Shown here: positions 1-11,936 of the stretch, piece by piece
How positions within the stretch are numbered: position 1 is the first letter of the stretch
Layout of the letters: every line of letters begins with the position of its first letter
Source of the DNA: Muscardinus avellanarius
Lineage: Eukaryota; Chordata; Mammalia; Rodentia; Gliridae
NCBI GenBank assembly: GCA_963383645.1
Contig: OY726558.1
Location: 180,751,634 to 180,815,633, forward strand
Direction of reading: 5' to 3'
DNA: 64,000 nucleotides
Program-made: the position numbers and the translations under genes
The notes under the pieces: generated by a model
The model's input: the letters and a program-made list of their open reading frames with translations, nothing else
The model's database searches: none
What the model was told of the DNA's origin: nothing

Positions 1-95
1 CTCAAGTTTTGTGTGCTAATCCATTGCTATAACTATGAATTGCATTTTGATATTGGACTATAATGCACCAATAAAAGTATAAAATCAAATAAAAG
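1..95 (+). mobile_element. L1 3' end remnant (runs in from left edge)
   Basis: The stretch ends in ACTATAATGCACCAATAAAA followed by an A-rich tail. The same ending closes L1 copies near 49.2 kb and 51.3 kb, and appears reversed near 1.6 kb. It is therefore probably the last part of an L1 3'UTR whose body lies to the left of the window. Only about 95 bases are visible, so orientation and family are clear but age and length are not. Confidence 0.55.
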
Positions 96-1250
96 AGCTC
101 AATCTTTGTGATAAATAGTATATTGAATTGTATCAATATTATTTTTGTGTATACATTTATCACATATATTTACAATAAAAATATACTCACATGTGTGAAT
201 AAAAATACACATCACCTTTTGAGCAAATTTACATTGAGTTTATCTTTTAAAAGATCCCAAATTTTCTGTGATATAGAGATGCTCTGTAATAGATTTAAAA
301 CAGAAAATTCTTATGGACTACATTTTTCTGGCATGGGACACCGTAGATAAAATTCTACCACTGTGATATAATAGGATGGTAGAGTAAAGGTCTAAAAACC
401 CCATAACTGACATGACTTTGGCCTAAAGTACTTGATTAGTCTTTATGTTTACTAGCATATGTCAACTTCTACTATCTTTGAAAGATTTCTAACCAAACGT
501 GTGTATATTAGAAAAAGATCACAATTTTTAAGAAAGTAAAAGAAAAGAACAAATGTTCATCACAATTATTCTCCACAGAAAGAGTAATGAAAGAAAGCAG
601 TGATTAAATTGTTCAAGTGTGAATCCTTTTTAAGCTTAATCATCCAATATCTCTGCAAATCAGATTAAGATAAAAACATCCATGTTGTCAAAATCAGGTA
701 CTGACTTTTTAGCACTGCCTGTGATTTGACAGATAAGGTCAATGTCCTGGTTGTCATATACCATGATGCCAGTGTTTATAAGTGAGATGTTCATAGAATT
801 GGGGAATCTAATTACAAATAAATGTAAATTATGGAAACAGAGGGGGCTATCAGGTCCTGGCAAAGGTAGATTAAGAATAAAACTTCTTTAGTCCCTGTCA
901 ATATCAAGTTTTGCTATTTCTTTATAGTCTGAGAACTGATTCAGAGAAGACTAAAAGGAATAGAATTGGGGCAAATTGAATAATCAGTAATAAAGTGCCT
1001 GCACATTTATTCTTTGAAGACTGACAGAAATAAAAGTAAAAAAATCTAGAAAATGCAGTAATGAGTTAGTGAGACTATTTTTTAAAGAAGTTTATTAAAA
1101 GATATAAATACAGAGGATAGGTACAGCTCCATACCAGACTGGCATGGAGGGGTGACTCGAATGAATACACCCTAGTGAGACTACTTTAAATCAGAGTGTC
1201 AGTCACATAGAAAAAAAATGAACTCTTGAAGTTCTTACAGAATTTTATAT
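96..1250. other. Unique AT-rich DNA, nothing recognised
   Basis: The region has many stop codons in all frames. No SINE, L1, LTR or exon-like signal was recognised. Two short ORFs (80 and 67 codons) lack any family motif. Confidence 0.5.
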
Positions 1251-1252
1251 CA

Positions 1253-1266
1253 CACACACACATACA

Positions 1267-1306
<40 letters not shown>
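1253..1306. repeat. (CA)n microsatellite with CATA interruptions
   Basis: CA dinucleotides run for about 54 bases, broken twice by CATA. It is not attached to a SINE tail, unlike several other microsatellites in this window. Confidence 0.95.
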
Positions 1307-1308
<2 letters not shown>

Positions 1309-1606
1309 TGTGATTTGGTAGTAAGCAGTCCAAATATTTAAAATATTTTTCAGGACACAGAAAAAAATGTCACATTTTTTAAATAGGCAATGAAATGTGT
1401 TATATACTAAGAGTATTGAAACAGATAAAATCTGAAAAGAATTTGCTTACTCAGTTTTGCCTACTTTGGAATTAATGCATTAGTTAAAATGGCTAATATG
1501 CCAAGATTGTCATCTGTATTTACCAACACCCACTGGGCATCTTTATCATAAGAAATTATGAAGATGATGAATCTAATTTATATAATAACTACATAAATTA
1601 TTAACT

Positions 1607-3190
1607 TTAAATTTTTTATTGGTGCATTGTAGTAATCCATCTTAATGGAGTACAAGATGGTAGACACATACATGCACACATTACTCAATGAACCTGTACT
1701 CAGTTTTCACCCCATTTCCTTCCCCTTTCTTCTTCTTAGGTTTGGTTTAGTGATTGACTTTGATATATTTGTGAATATACATCATACACATTAGGGAATT
1801 TTCCTCTTCCCTAGTTTTATTCCCCTCAGTTGAGTTGCATTATTTGCTCATCTATACTTTGTCCTTTTTGTCTAGAGTTCTTCCTTTGACCCATATTCTC
1901 CCTAGTTTCCACATATTAGGGAGAATATCTAATTTTTTATTTTTTGTGACTGTCTAACCTTACTTGGCATAATGTTCTCCATTTCTGCCCACTGACAACC
2001 AATTGATTTTTTGAGAAAGTAGCAAAAACATACACTGAAAAAAAAGATAGTCTTTCAACAAATGGTGTTGGCAAAACTGGTTAACCATATGCAGAAAAAT
2101 AGAAATAAACTCCTCTTTCTCACTCTGCACAAAAGTCAATTCAAGATGAATTCAAAGACTTGCAAATTATACCAGAGACCTTGAAGCTCCTTAAAAAGGG
2201 TATAGGTCCAACACTGCAACACATAGGCACAGGTAAAAACTTTCCCAATAAGACCCCAAAGGCACAAGAAACTAAAAGGTGGATTAATATTGTGGGATTT
2301 CACTAAATTGAAGAATTTCTCTAAAGAAAACTATCAAGAACCTCAACAAAGAACCAACAAAATGAATGAAAAATTTTGCCATGTATTCCTCTGTTAGAGA
2401 ACAAACATCTAGAATATGCAGAGAACTAAAAAAAACTCAGCACTAAGAAAATAATCCAATCAAAAAATGGGCAAGTGAACTAAATGGATACTTCACAAAA
2501 GAAGAAATTCAAATGGCCAATAAATGCATGAAAAAAATGCACAACATCATTAGCAATCAGAGAGATACAAGTCAAAACTACTCTGAGATTTAACCTAACT
2601 TTAAATAAAATGGCAATCATTAAAAACACAAACAACAGCAATGCTGGTGAGAATGTGAAGTGGGAACTCTAATACATTGTTGGTGGAATTTTAAATTAGT
2701 GCAACAACTTTGGAAAACAATATGGAGGTTTCTCAAAATAATTGGAATGAATTTACCATATGATCCAGCAATACTACTTCTGGGTATCTAAAAGAATGGA
2801 AACTATACTACTAAATGAATGCATGCATATCTATATCTATGTTCATACATGCACAATTCACAATTGCCAACCTATGAAATCAGACAAATATGTCCATCAA
2901 CAGATGAATGGATTAAAAAACTATGAGATCTGACCATGATGAAATTTCACTCAGCCACGCGGGGTGTGGTGGCACAAGCTTGTAATCCCCAAGCTTGGGA
3001 GGCGGAGACAGGAGGATTGCACAGGTTCGAAGCCAGCCGAGCTGGTTTAAGAGGTAGAAGGGTTTCCAGGAACCCCAGTACCACCAAAAAAAAAAAAAAA
3101 AGAAAAAAAAAAGAAAATTCACTCAGCCATAATGAAAAACAAAATTATATCATTTAGAGGGAAAAAAGGGAACTGGAGAATATCTATCTA
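1607..3190 (-). mobile_element. L1 copy with 5' inversion (twin priming), split by a SINE
   Basis: Two L1 pieces lie head to head. On the minus strand, 1995 down to 1607 reads as the 3'UTR to the terminal AATGCACCAATAAA and A-tail. On the plus strand, about 1996-3190 reads as the C-terminal part of ORF2, decayed by stops and frameshifts. The plus piece ends at GGAGAATAT, and the minus piece starts at the equivalent GGAGAACATTATG. The two pieces are thus adjacent in the parental L1, and the upstream one is flipped. That is the signature of twin-primed L1 integration. A SINE at 2957-3117 inserted later into the ORF2 piece. No target-site duplication was found by eye. Confidence 0.75.
2957..3117 (+). 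mobile_element. B1-dID SINE, younger hairpin subtype, internally deleted
   Basis: It starts GGTGTGGTGGCACAAGCTTG, carries box B GGTTCGAAGCC and ends AGGAACCCCAGTACCACC plus an A-rich tail. The perfect direct repeat TTCACTCAGCC flanks it (2946-2956 and 3118-3128). The middle is missing relative to sister copies: the sequence jumps from GGTTTAAGAG to the GGTAGAAGGG segment. Confidence 0.9.
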
Positions 3191-3324
3191 TTTTTTCTAA
3201 ACAAAAAATTATGTTGAATATACAATATGTTTTAGGTAAAATCCAGTTCTTAAGCATTAGGAAAATAAACATCTTTTCTTCTCTTTTGTTTTCTTTATTT
3301 CTCTATGTTTTATGTTCTATTTTT

Positions 3325-3510
3325 GTGTGCGTGTGTGAGAGACTGGGGTTTCTGGAAGCCTTTCTACCTCCGGGATACCCTCCCATACCTATTTTATATT
3401 TTTGAAACAGGGTCTCTTACGCCAGCGCGGCTGGCTTAGAACCAGCGTGATCCTCCTGTATCTGCCGCCCAAGCTCAGGGATAACAAGTGTGCGCCACCA
3501 TGCCCAGCTC
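3325..3510 (-). mobile_element. B1-dID SINE, hairpin subtype
   Basis: This is a complete minus-strand dimer from GCTGGGCATGG through the right half to the CCCCAGT end and a short GT-rich tail. TATGTTCTATTTTT (3311-3324) and TATGTTCTACTTTT (3511-3524) form the target-site duplication with one mismatch. The linker shows the arms GCCAGC-GCG-GCTGGC. Confidence 0.9.
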
Positions 3511-3524
3511 TATGTTCTACTTTT

Positions 3525-4302
3525 AAATAAAATCTTCTCTATAGCCTTCAGGTTGAGTGTTACTAATTATATGTCTTGAAATAATTATTTTATGACATAA
3601 AGGTTATTTGTATAGACTTTGTTGATTTTTAAAAAGTCCTTTGAATTTCAAATGATTTTTCTTAAAATGGAGTTTACTATATCATTATTATTTTTGTGCA
3701 GATATAAGTTCTAATATTTCACTGACAGCAGTCTATCTGTTGGGATGATAGAATAAAAGGTTTATCTTTCTTCTAGACAAATTTAAATTTTATATTGTAT
3801 AATAAAAGCTTTAATTTATCAATAATTATTGAATATCATTGATTTTCATGTATTTTGTTGCAAAGTAGGTTTTAAGATAAAAAAAAAACCTTAGGTCTTC
3901 GTCTTAAGTTTCATTGCTCTTGGATAGTGTGAACTTTTCCTCAAAGTAGAGATGGAAAATTTTTGCTTCAAAATTTGAGTAGAGCCTAGAGTTTGGTCTG
4001 CACATTTTCCTGACTCTAGATTTTCATTCTGATTGTCCTATAACTTAAAAATAATAGAAATGATTTAAAATGTTTTTAACTTGACTTCTAGTTTGATTGC
4101 CTTGCTTTATTATGGCATATAATGTTTACATTGTTTCCAGGACATGTGAATTTTATTTATTTTAATTTATGCCTTGTGTTGGATAATTGTTTCTCTATTT
4201 GTATTTTCTTATTTTTGTTTATATTTTAGGTTCATACAAAATGAAGACTGTGAACTCACTGAATTATTGTTTATAAAACTATATTTTCTAAAATTCTTAA
4301 TC
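3525..4302. other. Unique AT-rich DNA, nothing recognised
   Basis: No repeat family or coding signal was recognised. The sequence is rich in T runs and short stops. Confidence 0.45.
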
Positions 4303-4304
4303 TT

Positions 4305-4437
4305 CAGGCACTTAGTGAAGCCCTCTGCAACTTAGTGAGACCCTGTTTCAAAATAAAGAATAAAAAATATGGAAGGGGATGTATCTTGGAGGTTGAATAT
4401 CCCTGGGTTCCATCCCCAGACCCACACACACAAAAAA
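4305..4437 (+). mobile_element. Partial older B1-dID SINE (right part)
   Basis: The sequence holds CTTAGTGAGACCCTGTTTCA and then an ID-like half ending CCCTGGGTTCCATCCCCAG. The B1 left half is missing, so the copy is 5' truncated or deleted. It ends in a short CACACACA tail. It belongs to the classical subtype with the CAACTTAGTGAG linker. Confidence 0.8.
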
Positions 4438-4863
4438 TTAACTTAATCTCCAATTTTTCATTAATAATAATAATATCCATAAAGTAGCTATTCAATTGTT
4501 TATTTTTGACCAAATATAAATTTCAGTGATTATTCTTCCTGGAATTTTTTAGTAGGATTCATCATACTGATCTCCTAATAATTAAAATAAATATCTCTGT
4601 TAGAGTCATGTTTAAGAACTAATAATTGAGTTTTTATTCACTACTTTCATTTCTAAAATATTGGCCTCTGTAATTGCATGTATTCTTCAAAAATAATTTT
4701 ATGCTAATATTGATATACAGATAATTTTTAAACAATTCAGGTTTTTTGTCTGATATTATAATTGTGAATACAAAACATTAAGTATTTGTCAAAACCAAGA
4801 AAATTTCATGATGCAATTATTTTTAATGGATGAGAATTTTTTAATTAAAAAAAATTCAATGAT

Positions 4864-5066
4864 GGCTGGGCGTGGTGGTGTATGCTTGTAATCCCTGCGC
4901 TTGGGAGGCAGAGACAGGAGGATCACACAGGTTCGAAGCCAGCAGTGCTTGCTTAAGGGACCCTGCTTCCAAATAAAAAGTACAAAATAGGTCTGGGAGT
5001 GTAGCCTGGAAGTAGAAAGGCTTCCAGGAACCCCAGTACCCCCCCACACACACACACACACATACA
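4864..5066 (+). mobile_element. B1-dID SINE, hairpin subtype, (CA)n tail
   Basis: A full dimer runs from GGCTGGGCGTGGTGGTG to AGGAACCCCAGTACC. Its tail is a C-run grown into (CA)n at 5041-5062. The flanks AAAATTCAATGAT and AAAATCAATGAT form an imperfect target-site duplication. Confidence 0.88.
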
Positions 5067-6305
5067 AAATCAATGATTTATGGACAGCCTAGGAAGAAAT
5101 ATAGAATTTTACAAAATATTTATGTATCACAAATGCCTTAGGCAATCTCACTAAAGTGTATAAGGAAATATGTGATGACATAAGTAACTTTGAAAATGAA
5201 ATCTTGAAAACTAAAGGCAGAAGGGATTCTAAATGGTCAATATACTATAGTTTATTACCTTGTTGCTCAATGAGGTATGATTTAACAATTCCAAAACATA
5301 TACTAATATTGAACAACTAAATAAATATATAGATTGTGGTAGCAAGGGTTTTGATTGTTGAGAGTGGAAGATATTGCTAAACAAGTGAAAATTTTATGAC
5401 TTATTTTGTACTTCATTAGAATTGGATACATTATTATAAATTTGTGTTTTGCTTTATATAGATGTGGATGGTTACATAACTAATATTTATAGCTATGTGT
5501 ACACATGGTTTAATATATACACCTACATATCTTTTCACTGCTCTGAGTCTAAAATCAACAAAACACTAGTAGCAGTGAATGCACCTATTGCCCCCACCTT
5601 GGTTTTTAGGTTTATATTACTTTTCTTCTACAGAAAGAACCAGAATTTCTTTGAGAAGTGAGTAGTTCCACAATTGGCTATTCTAAGATTGATAAAAACA
5701 AAAAGAGTTAGAATCATATTGCAGTGTGAGAAAATATAGAATTGCTCAATTGAAAAAACAACAAAGAACAATGAAATCTTGTCAAAATGATATAGAAATT
5801 AATTAAGAGTTTCCAGTTTCAAAAGCTAATACTCTGAGAAAAAAGGTAAATATTAGATTATAACCCATAGAACAAAATAGATACCTATGGGTTCATACTG
5901 ATGTTAATGAGATTAAATAGAGAATTAATGTTTTGGAGACATTTCTACTAATGTATAGGATAGAGCAATGAAGATTGTTTCTCAGGTCAAAGTGGCTGAA
6001 TTCAATTCCCTACCTTTTGAGCTAAAGAGCAAATTATTGAAGAGTAGGTTGGTTCACTATTGGTCCCACTTCCAGTTGGAAATGTTGGAGCACAGTCAGT
6101 TTTGCCACATGGAAGTAGGAGACACATCCATCACTCTTCTTTCAGTCTCCATTGGTTAACTGTGTGGACCCTATATCTTGTTTTTGACATGTGTTATCAG
6201 AAACACTGATGAGTTGACAAATGAATATTTTACTCTAGTTCTTATGAAGCATAAAGTTGCTTAGAAATAGAAGCAGAGCTCTTTATCTGTTCTAACTTTA
6301 ATAAT
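5067..6305. other. Unique AT-rich DNA, nothing recognised
   Basis: No repeat or exon was recognised. ORFs of 60-70 codons near 5.5 and 6.0 kb carry no motif and sit in random AT-rich context. Confidence 0.45.
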
Positions 6306-6307
6306 CT

Positions 6308-7130
6308 AATAATGTCTTGTCAACAAATGGTACTGGGAAAATTGGTTAACTATTTTTAGAATAATAAAATTAAATCTTCTTATTCTACACAAGTCGACTC
6401 AAAATGGATAAAAGATCTGTAAATTACACCAGGGACTTTGCAAGTACTAGAAGAGGGGATAGAATCAACTCTGCAAAATATACGCCAGTAGAGACTTCCT
6501 TAATAAGAATCCCAAAGCTCAGGAAATAAAAACAAGAATCAATAAATGGAATGGCATCAGATTAAAAAGCTTCTGGATAGCAAAAAAAAAAAAGAGAGAG
6601 ACAACTAATGTACAGTATAAAAATATAAACTTTCCCTACCTACTCCTCTGATCAAAGATCAATATCTAGAATATAAAAAGAACTTTAAATACAATACTAA
6701 AAAACAATGAACCTAGTAAAAAGTGGGCGATGAATCTAAATAGATATTTTTCAAAAGAAGAAATATAAATAACCAATAAACATATTAAAGATGTCAACAT
6801 CATTAGCAATCGGGAAAATGCAAATAACAGCAACAGTGAGATTCCACCTAATTCCAGTTAGAATAACAATCATTAAGAATATAAACAACAATAAATGTTG
6901 GCAAGAATGTTGGGAAACAGGAATACTTATAAACTATTGGCAAGATTGCATATTAGTGCAGCTGGTATGGAGAACAGTATGGAGGTTCCTTAAAAGATTG
7001 GGAATGAAACTGCCATCTGATTCAGCCAGACCACTCTTGGGGATTTTTCTAAAAACAATAGTCTCATTTCTAAATGGATACATGCATTCTTATGTTTATA
7101 ACAGTAAAATTTATGATAGACTAACATAAT
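6308..7130 (+). mobile_element. L1 ORF2 fragment lacking both ends
   Basis: The region aligns by eye with the C-terminal ORF2 parts at 2.0-2.9, 43.7-44.5 and 48.2-48.8 kb. Shared blocks are CAACAAATGGTACTGGGAAA, AATGGATAAAAGATCTGTAA and GTATGGAGAACAGTATGGAG. A 112-codon ORF at 6791-7129 covers the cysteine-rich C-terminal stretch. Neither a 3'UTR nor a poly(A) tail follows, so the 3' end was lost by deletion or decay. It is a dead copy. Confidence 0.8.
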
Positions 7131-7139
7131 TCATAAAGC

Positions 7140-8440
7140 TGCTACAAAATTACTATGAAGCCAATATTCCATTTTAAATTTATCCAATCTCCTATCTGCA
7201 ATTTCTGCCTTGATTACAGAAAAATCACAGAAATTGAATACTCATCTTGCAGTACAAGTAAATAAATTACAATTTTTGGTCCTTCAAATTTAGATAACAG
7301 CTCAACCCCTGTTACTTATTAATGGACTGGGAAGTCTCACCTAAACTCTGAAGATTATTAAAATTGAATATCTTCCAAGAAATTTTGAAAAACAGACACA
7401 TAGCCATCACACATTTAAAATTTAAGAGATATGTAAATATTCCATTCCAAATGATGAGCATTTTTAAAAATTGTGCATATACATTCATCAATCAAACATA
7501 CTGTATTTGTGTTGTATTTTTCTCTCCCACATGTAGAATAAAACTTCAGAAGAGTAGAATATTTTTCCTACTGTTTTTCGCCTTTACATGACAAATACAA
7601 TAACTTATTATAGTGTTTTTATGTGTAAAATGCTCAGTAAACATTTGTGGTAGAATTATTTTATTAATTAATAAATATTAAAATTGTTAGCTTATTTTCA
7701 CTTTAATGCATTCTTATTGCTTTAGGCCATTATTATATTTAAATTTTACTTTTATCCTAAGATAATGATCTAGAGATTTTATGCAGTAAAATAGACAAGT
7801 AAGCTCTTTGCTGTTGTACATTTGCATTTTTTGTTTATGGATTAACAAAGAAAAGAATTTAAAAATGCTGAAATGGAGTTATTCACAAGTAATTTATCTT
7901 TTCTTGATTCATATTTAATTTACTTTGACATATTTGATTTTTAAACTGCCAAAAATGTAAATTTGGATTGATTATCCTCAATCAAAACCTTATTAAGGCA
8001 AAAAGTACATGTCAATGCTTCACAGCTCTCAAAGATGACTATCATTGATAGTACAAAATATAAAACAATATTCTTTGAATACTGTTTTCAATTTTCTGAA
8101 CCCTTAATTACTGGGAAGAAACTTGATAAATAAATCAAAATTCTGCTGTATTTCTTCTGATGATAATATAATTTATTCATCATTATTATCTTTAACATAT
8201 GAAAATACATCCCTGAGGAAGTTTTCTATAAACTCTAAAACTTGTCTAAGTGCCCCTTGTCTGTGTTTCTACAGTCTTTCTTGTATAATTATACCACTGC
8301 CTATTAATATAATGGAAATATTTTATAGAAAGTTTACTTAGGTATGGTTATGTTTAGATGTAGAATTTCCCCTAAAGAGAGATCATCTATTAATGTTCAA
8401 AATTGATATAATTAAGTCATCTGGGCTGTATTCTCATCAG
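7140..8440. other. Unique AT-rich DNA, nothing recognised
   Basis: No repeat family, exon or structured RNA was recognised across this stretch. Confidence 0.45.
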
Positions 8441-8444
8441 TAGA

Positions 8445-8775
8445 TAAATCAATTTTAATGGATTTATGGGTGATAACATATGTCTATGAGCTGTGTCTGG
8501 AGAAGTTTGCGGACTTAGGGACTGTGCTTTTGTCTTTGAACCTCCTTGCTTACTTCCTTGCTCTGTCTTGCTTTCAGCCTCCACAATAAGAGAACGGAAC
8601 CCTTGCTCTATCCCATTCTCTGCCTCTTGCCATCATACCCTGAGCTCAGCACACCTTACCCTCATGTGAACTGAACCCTGAAATCTCCAAAAAAAAATTG
8701 TGAGCAAATAAATTTTTCTCCAAGATTGTGAGATTAGCCATTTTGGATTATGAAAGTGAGACTGTTGACCAACAC
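8445..8775 (+). mobile_element. Possible MaLR-type LTR remnant
   Basis: The order of features recalls mammalian MaLR LTRs: a CTTGCTCTGTCTTGCTTTCAGC-like middle, a CTTGCCATCATACCCTGAGC segment, GTGAGCAAATAAATTTTTCTC near the end, then ATTAGCCATTTTGGATTATGAAAG. The AATAAA is placed as expected for R/U5. Similarity is weak and by eye only; an unrelated old repeat is possible. Confidence 0.35.
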
Positions 8776-9549
8776 AGGTATATACTTTCTCAAAATCTAT
8801 GTGTTGTAGGTAGACTATGGATATCTTCAGTGGGTCTTCAGTGGGTGGAAACGATAATCATTCAATGCTAATTGAATCGAAGTGAGAGAAAAAACTAAAA
8901 ACATCAATGCTTTCTGTTTTTAACTGTATTTCGGAATCTTACAAATTCTAAAAAATAAAACTCTCAACTTTTTAATGAAGAAGAATCATTTAAAATATTT
9001 TAACAAAAATAGATGATTCCAGAAGTGGCATATAAAAGAATGATTATGTCATAAACAACACAACAATTTCTGTGAGTTCTTGGCTTCTGTGATGAAAAGA
9101 ATTTCAATATGCGCCAGTCAGAGATAAAGGCAGAGGTTTTCATTTAAGCAAAGTCAGAATATGTGTTCAGGGGAAACAGACCATCGTAATAAAGTGCGAG
9201 ACTGGCCATGAAGTGAAAGACCAAGAGCTTAAAACATTGCTCAAAATGGCCCCAAATCCCCCAGAATGGCCCTCCAAATGGTTCAGAGTAGCCCTGATTG
9301 CCCAAGATTGTTCAGAATGGCTCAGAGTGGCCACAAATGGCCCATGATCAGCCAGTATGGCTGAGTGCCCCCCAAAACATGCCCACATGCCCAGAGCTCC
9401 TCAGGTGTGGGGCTCTGTTAACAAAAAGTATGACTTTTGATGATCTCCCTGGAGGGCAATGGAACTTTGACAAAAGTGAAGCTCTCAGGTTTTAATCACC
9501 TCAGAAATTTCCTGAGCCATCCTATTTTAATTAAAAGTCTAGACCTGAG

Positions 9550-9766
9550 CCAGGTGTGGTGGCGCACACTTGTAATCCCCGTGATTGGGAGGCTGAGACA
9601 GAAGGATTGCACAGGTTCGAAGTCAGCCTCAGCTACTTACTGAGGCTCTCAGCAACTTAGTGAGACCCTGTTTCCAAATAAAATATAAAATAGGTCTGGG
9701 AGTATAGCCAGGAGGTAGAAATCATCTAGATTGCACCCCCAGTACCACCAAAAAAAAAAAAAAAAG
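9550..9766 (+). mobile_element. B1-dID SINE, intermediate type
   Basis: The left half carries GGTTCGAAGTC as box B. The linker keeps the classical CAGCAACTTAGTGAGACCCTG. The right half has the newer GGTCTGGGAGTATAGCC wording and a CACCCCCAGTACCACC end with A17. It combines old-linker and new right-half features, so it looks transitional between the two subtypes in this window. Confidence 0.9.
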
Positions 9767-10017
9767 GTGTGGGCCTAACTTCTTAAGAATAACCCCTAAC
9801 TTCTTAAGAATAACCAAGCTCTGTTAACTGAAGAGTTCAGGTTTTAAAACCTCATCTTTCTTCCCTTCCCAATGAGTCTCCGTTCTACCTAATGTAACAG
9901 TGTCAGATGGAGATGGTAACGTAGATTCTTGTTCTTAGCTAGTTTAGAAAAAAATAGCCAGAACTATACTGCTAAAAGCTTAAGCAAATTGTATTATTAC
10001 AAAGGTAGAAAAGGGGG

Positions 10018-10238
10018 CCAGGTGTGGTAGCACATGCTTGTAATCTTCATGTTTGGGAGGCTGAGACAGGAGGATTGCACAGGTTTGAAGCCAGCCTCAG
10101 CAACTTAGTGAGACTCTTGGCAACTTAGTGAGACCCTGTTTCCTAATAAAATATAAAAATTAGGTCTGGAAGTATAGTTCAGAGGTAGGAAGCCTCTGGA
10201 TTCCACCCCCAGTATCACCAAAAAAGAAAAAAAAATAA
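10018..10238 (+). mobile_element. B1-dID SINE, intermediate type
   Basis: It runs from CCAGGTGTGGTAGCACATG to CCCCCAGTATCACC and an A-rich tail. Like the copy 470 bases upstream it has CAGCAACTTAGTGAG in the linker and TAGGTCTGGAAGTATAG in the right half. Confidence 0.9.
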
Positions 10239-10849
10239 AAAATAATGGTAGTAAAAAGGGACAGAATAACAAAGCACTATATCAGATAGACATAGTGGAG
10301 TGCCTTGAAAATAAGACACTGAAGTTTTGAACATAGAACAGTTTTTTAAAGATTCATTATCTTTCCTGCTTAACCTATAGTCTTCCTATTTGCTCCTGAT
10401 CCAATGTAGGTGTTGGCCCGCCCATTATCTCTTGTGCAAGCCTTTTGGTATAATTATGAGGATTTTCTATATCCCATCCTGCTTGACCAAAAGCCTTTTT
10501 ATCTGCTAACTTGATGCCAATGTGGGTCTACGCATTATCTCCATTGCAAGCTTTTGTTATGACCAAAATGTGTTACTTGGTTAACAAAGTCAGGGGTCAC
10601 ATGGTATACGCCCTCTTGGACAAAGACTTGTACTGACCTCCTGCATCACTGGGGAGTTTTAGCCTATTTGCTAGGAGTTATTATGTAAACTTGTCTTTAA
10701 AATATGAAGGCCATTGGCTACAACTCTTTTGTGTACTTGGTAATCACTTTTGGTGAGGGGAACTCTGCCTGGTAATAGGTACCTCCTGCATGAGTGTCTG
10801 CAGAGCATCCAGGACCTGACTACATTTTACATTTTGAAAGTATTAAGAA

Positions 10850-11895
10850 AGCAATTTTCCAATACTGGCACATTTCCCATCTAAAATTCTATTTCTTCTA
10901 TTCTACCATATCAACCAGAGTTGATTTCTTTGAAAGCAGTGGATTCAAAAGGACAATTTGCCATTTTAGAGGCATAAGCAATGTCATTCTTTAAGCAATA
11001 TATCTGTGATTAAGTTTTTAATTGGAAAATGCCATATTTTTGCAAAATATTTTTGCAAAGAAAAACATTGTTGTTTATCTTTTGCCAATAGTATAAAAAT
11101 ATATATCTCATTGATAGTATGTTAACATTGAATGAAGGTATTATTACCTAAGTAGCAAATGGATTAAAAAATAACTTTAGTATACTTATCTTTAAAGTGC
11201 TACATTTTTATTTTGTATATCCTATTATTAATTTTTATACACTGAATGCTTATATATGGAGAAAGAATGCCTAAGCATCACTAAAGTATGGTGTGTCATA
11301 ACAACATGTCCTTAAAAAGAAAATTAGCACTTAGTTTCAATGAAAAATAATACACATTAAATCTAGTGTATTCAATCACTACATCACTTAAAAACTGTGT
11401 ATATTAAATAACTTCAATGTGGTATAAAAGTAATACCATTAGGAATATCATATACACCCCATAGCTGTTTTTATTATGGAGACTACAGCTCAGCAAGGAT
11501 ATACAAACATCTTTGGTGATTTGGTATTTTGTGCATGCTTGTGTTTCTTCAGCAGTAGAAATTCTGAATCTTTCTTATAGTGACTCAACTTCCTTCCTTT
11601 TTAATGTTCTAGCACATTCTATTTCTTCTAAGTATACTACAGTCATGACTGTGATGTCATCTCAGCATTCATCATGAACTGTCGGATCATTATTGACTGA
11701 AAACACATAATGCATTTCAGTCAGATGATGAATCTCTTGTCAAATTCAATTGTTCTTTCTTTTCATATTACTTTTCACCACAGGAGCACCAATACTCTGG
11801 TATTTACCCAAAGGTTAGCCTCCTGCTTGTCTTACTTTAGTTAGAGAACCCCATGTCCTACTCAGATTTTTTTTTACTAAAGATGCTGAATGTAA
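10850..11895. other. Unique AT-rich DNA, nothing recognised
   Basis: No repeat family or exon was recognised. The stretch ends at the (TTTTG)n tail of the next SINE. Confidence 0.45.
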
Positions 11896-11897
11896 AG

Positions 11898-11905
11898 TTT
11901 TTTTG

Positions 11906-11936
<31 letters not shown>

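Larger units (their letters stand above)
9150..10830. repeat. Repeat-like block of unknown family, with two SINEs inside
   Basis: This block is more GC-rich than its surroundings. It contains a cryptic ATGGCCC array (9236-9400), a duplicated module of about 105 bases (10370-10570) and a direct repeat with period 21 (9774-9814). The style (dense short repeats, GAGGGGAACTCTGCCTGG-like text near the end) suggests an old LTR or ERV-derived sequence. No TG...CA ends, primer site or pol motif could be fixed. SINEs at 9550-9766 and 10018-10238 inserted into it. Confidence 0.3.

Noticed and set aside
1607..3190. Target-site duplication for the twin-primed L1
   Set aside because: T-rich flanks give only short chance matches; no convincing repeat by eye.
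9167..9388. 73-codon minus-strand ORF with repeated His/Ala/Ser text
   Set aside because: Produced by the ATGGCCC-like array; no start context, partner exon or family similarity.
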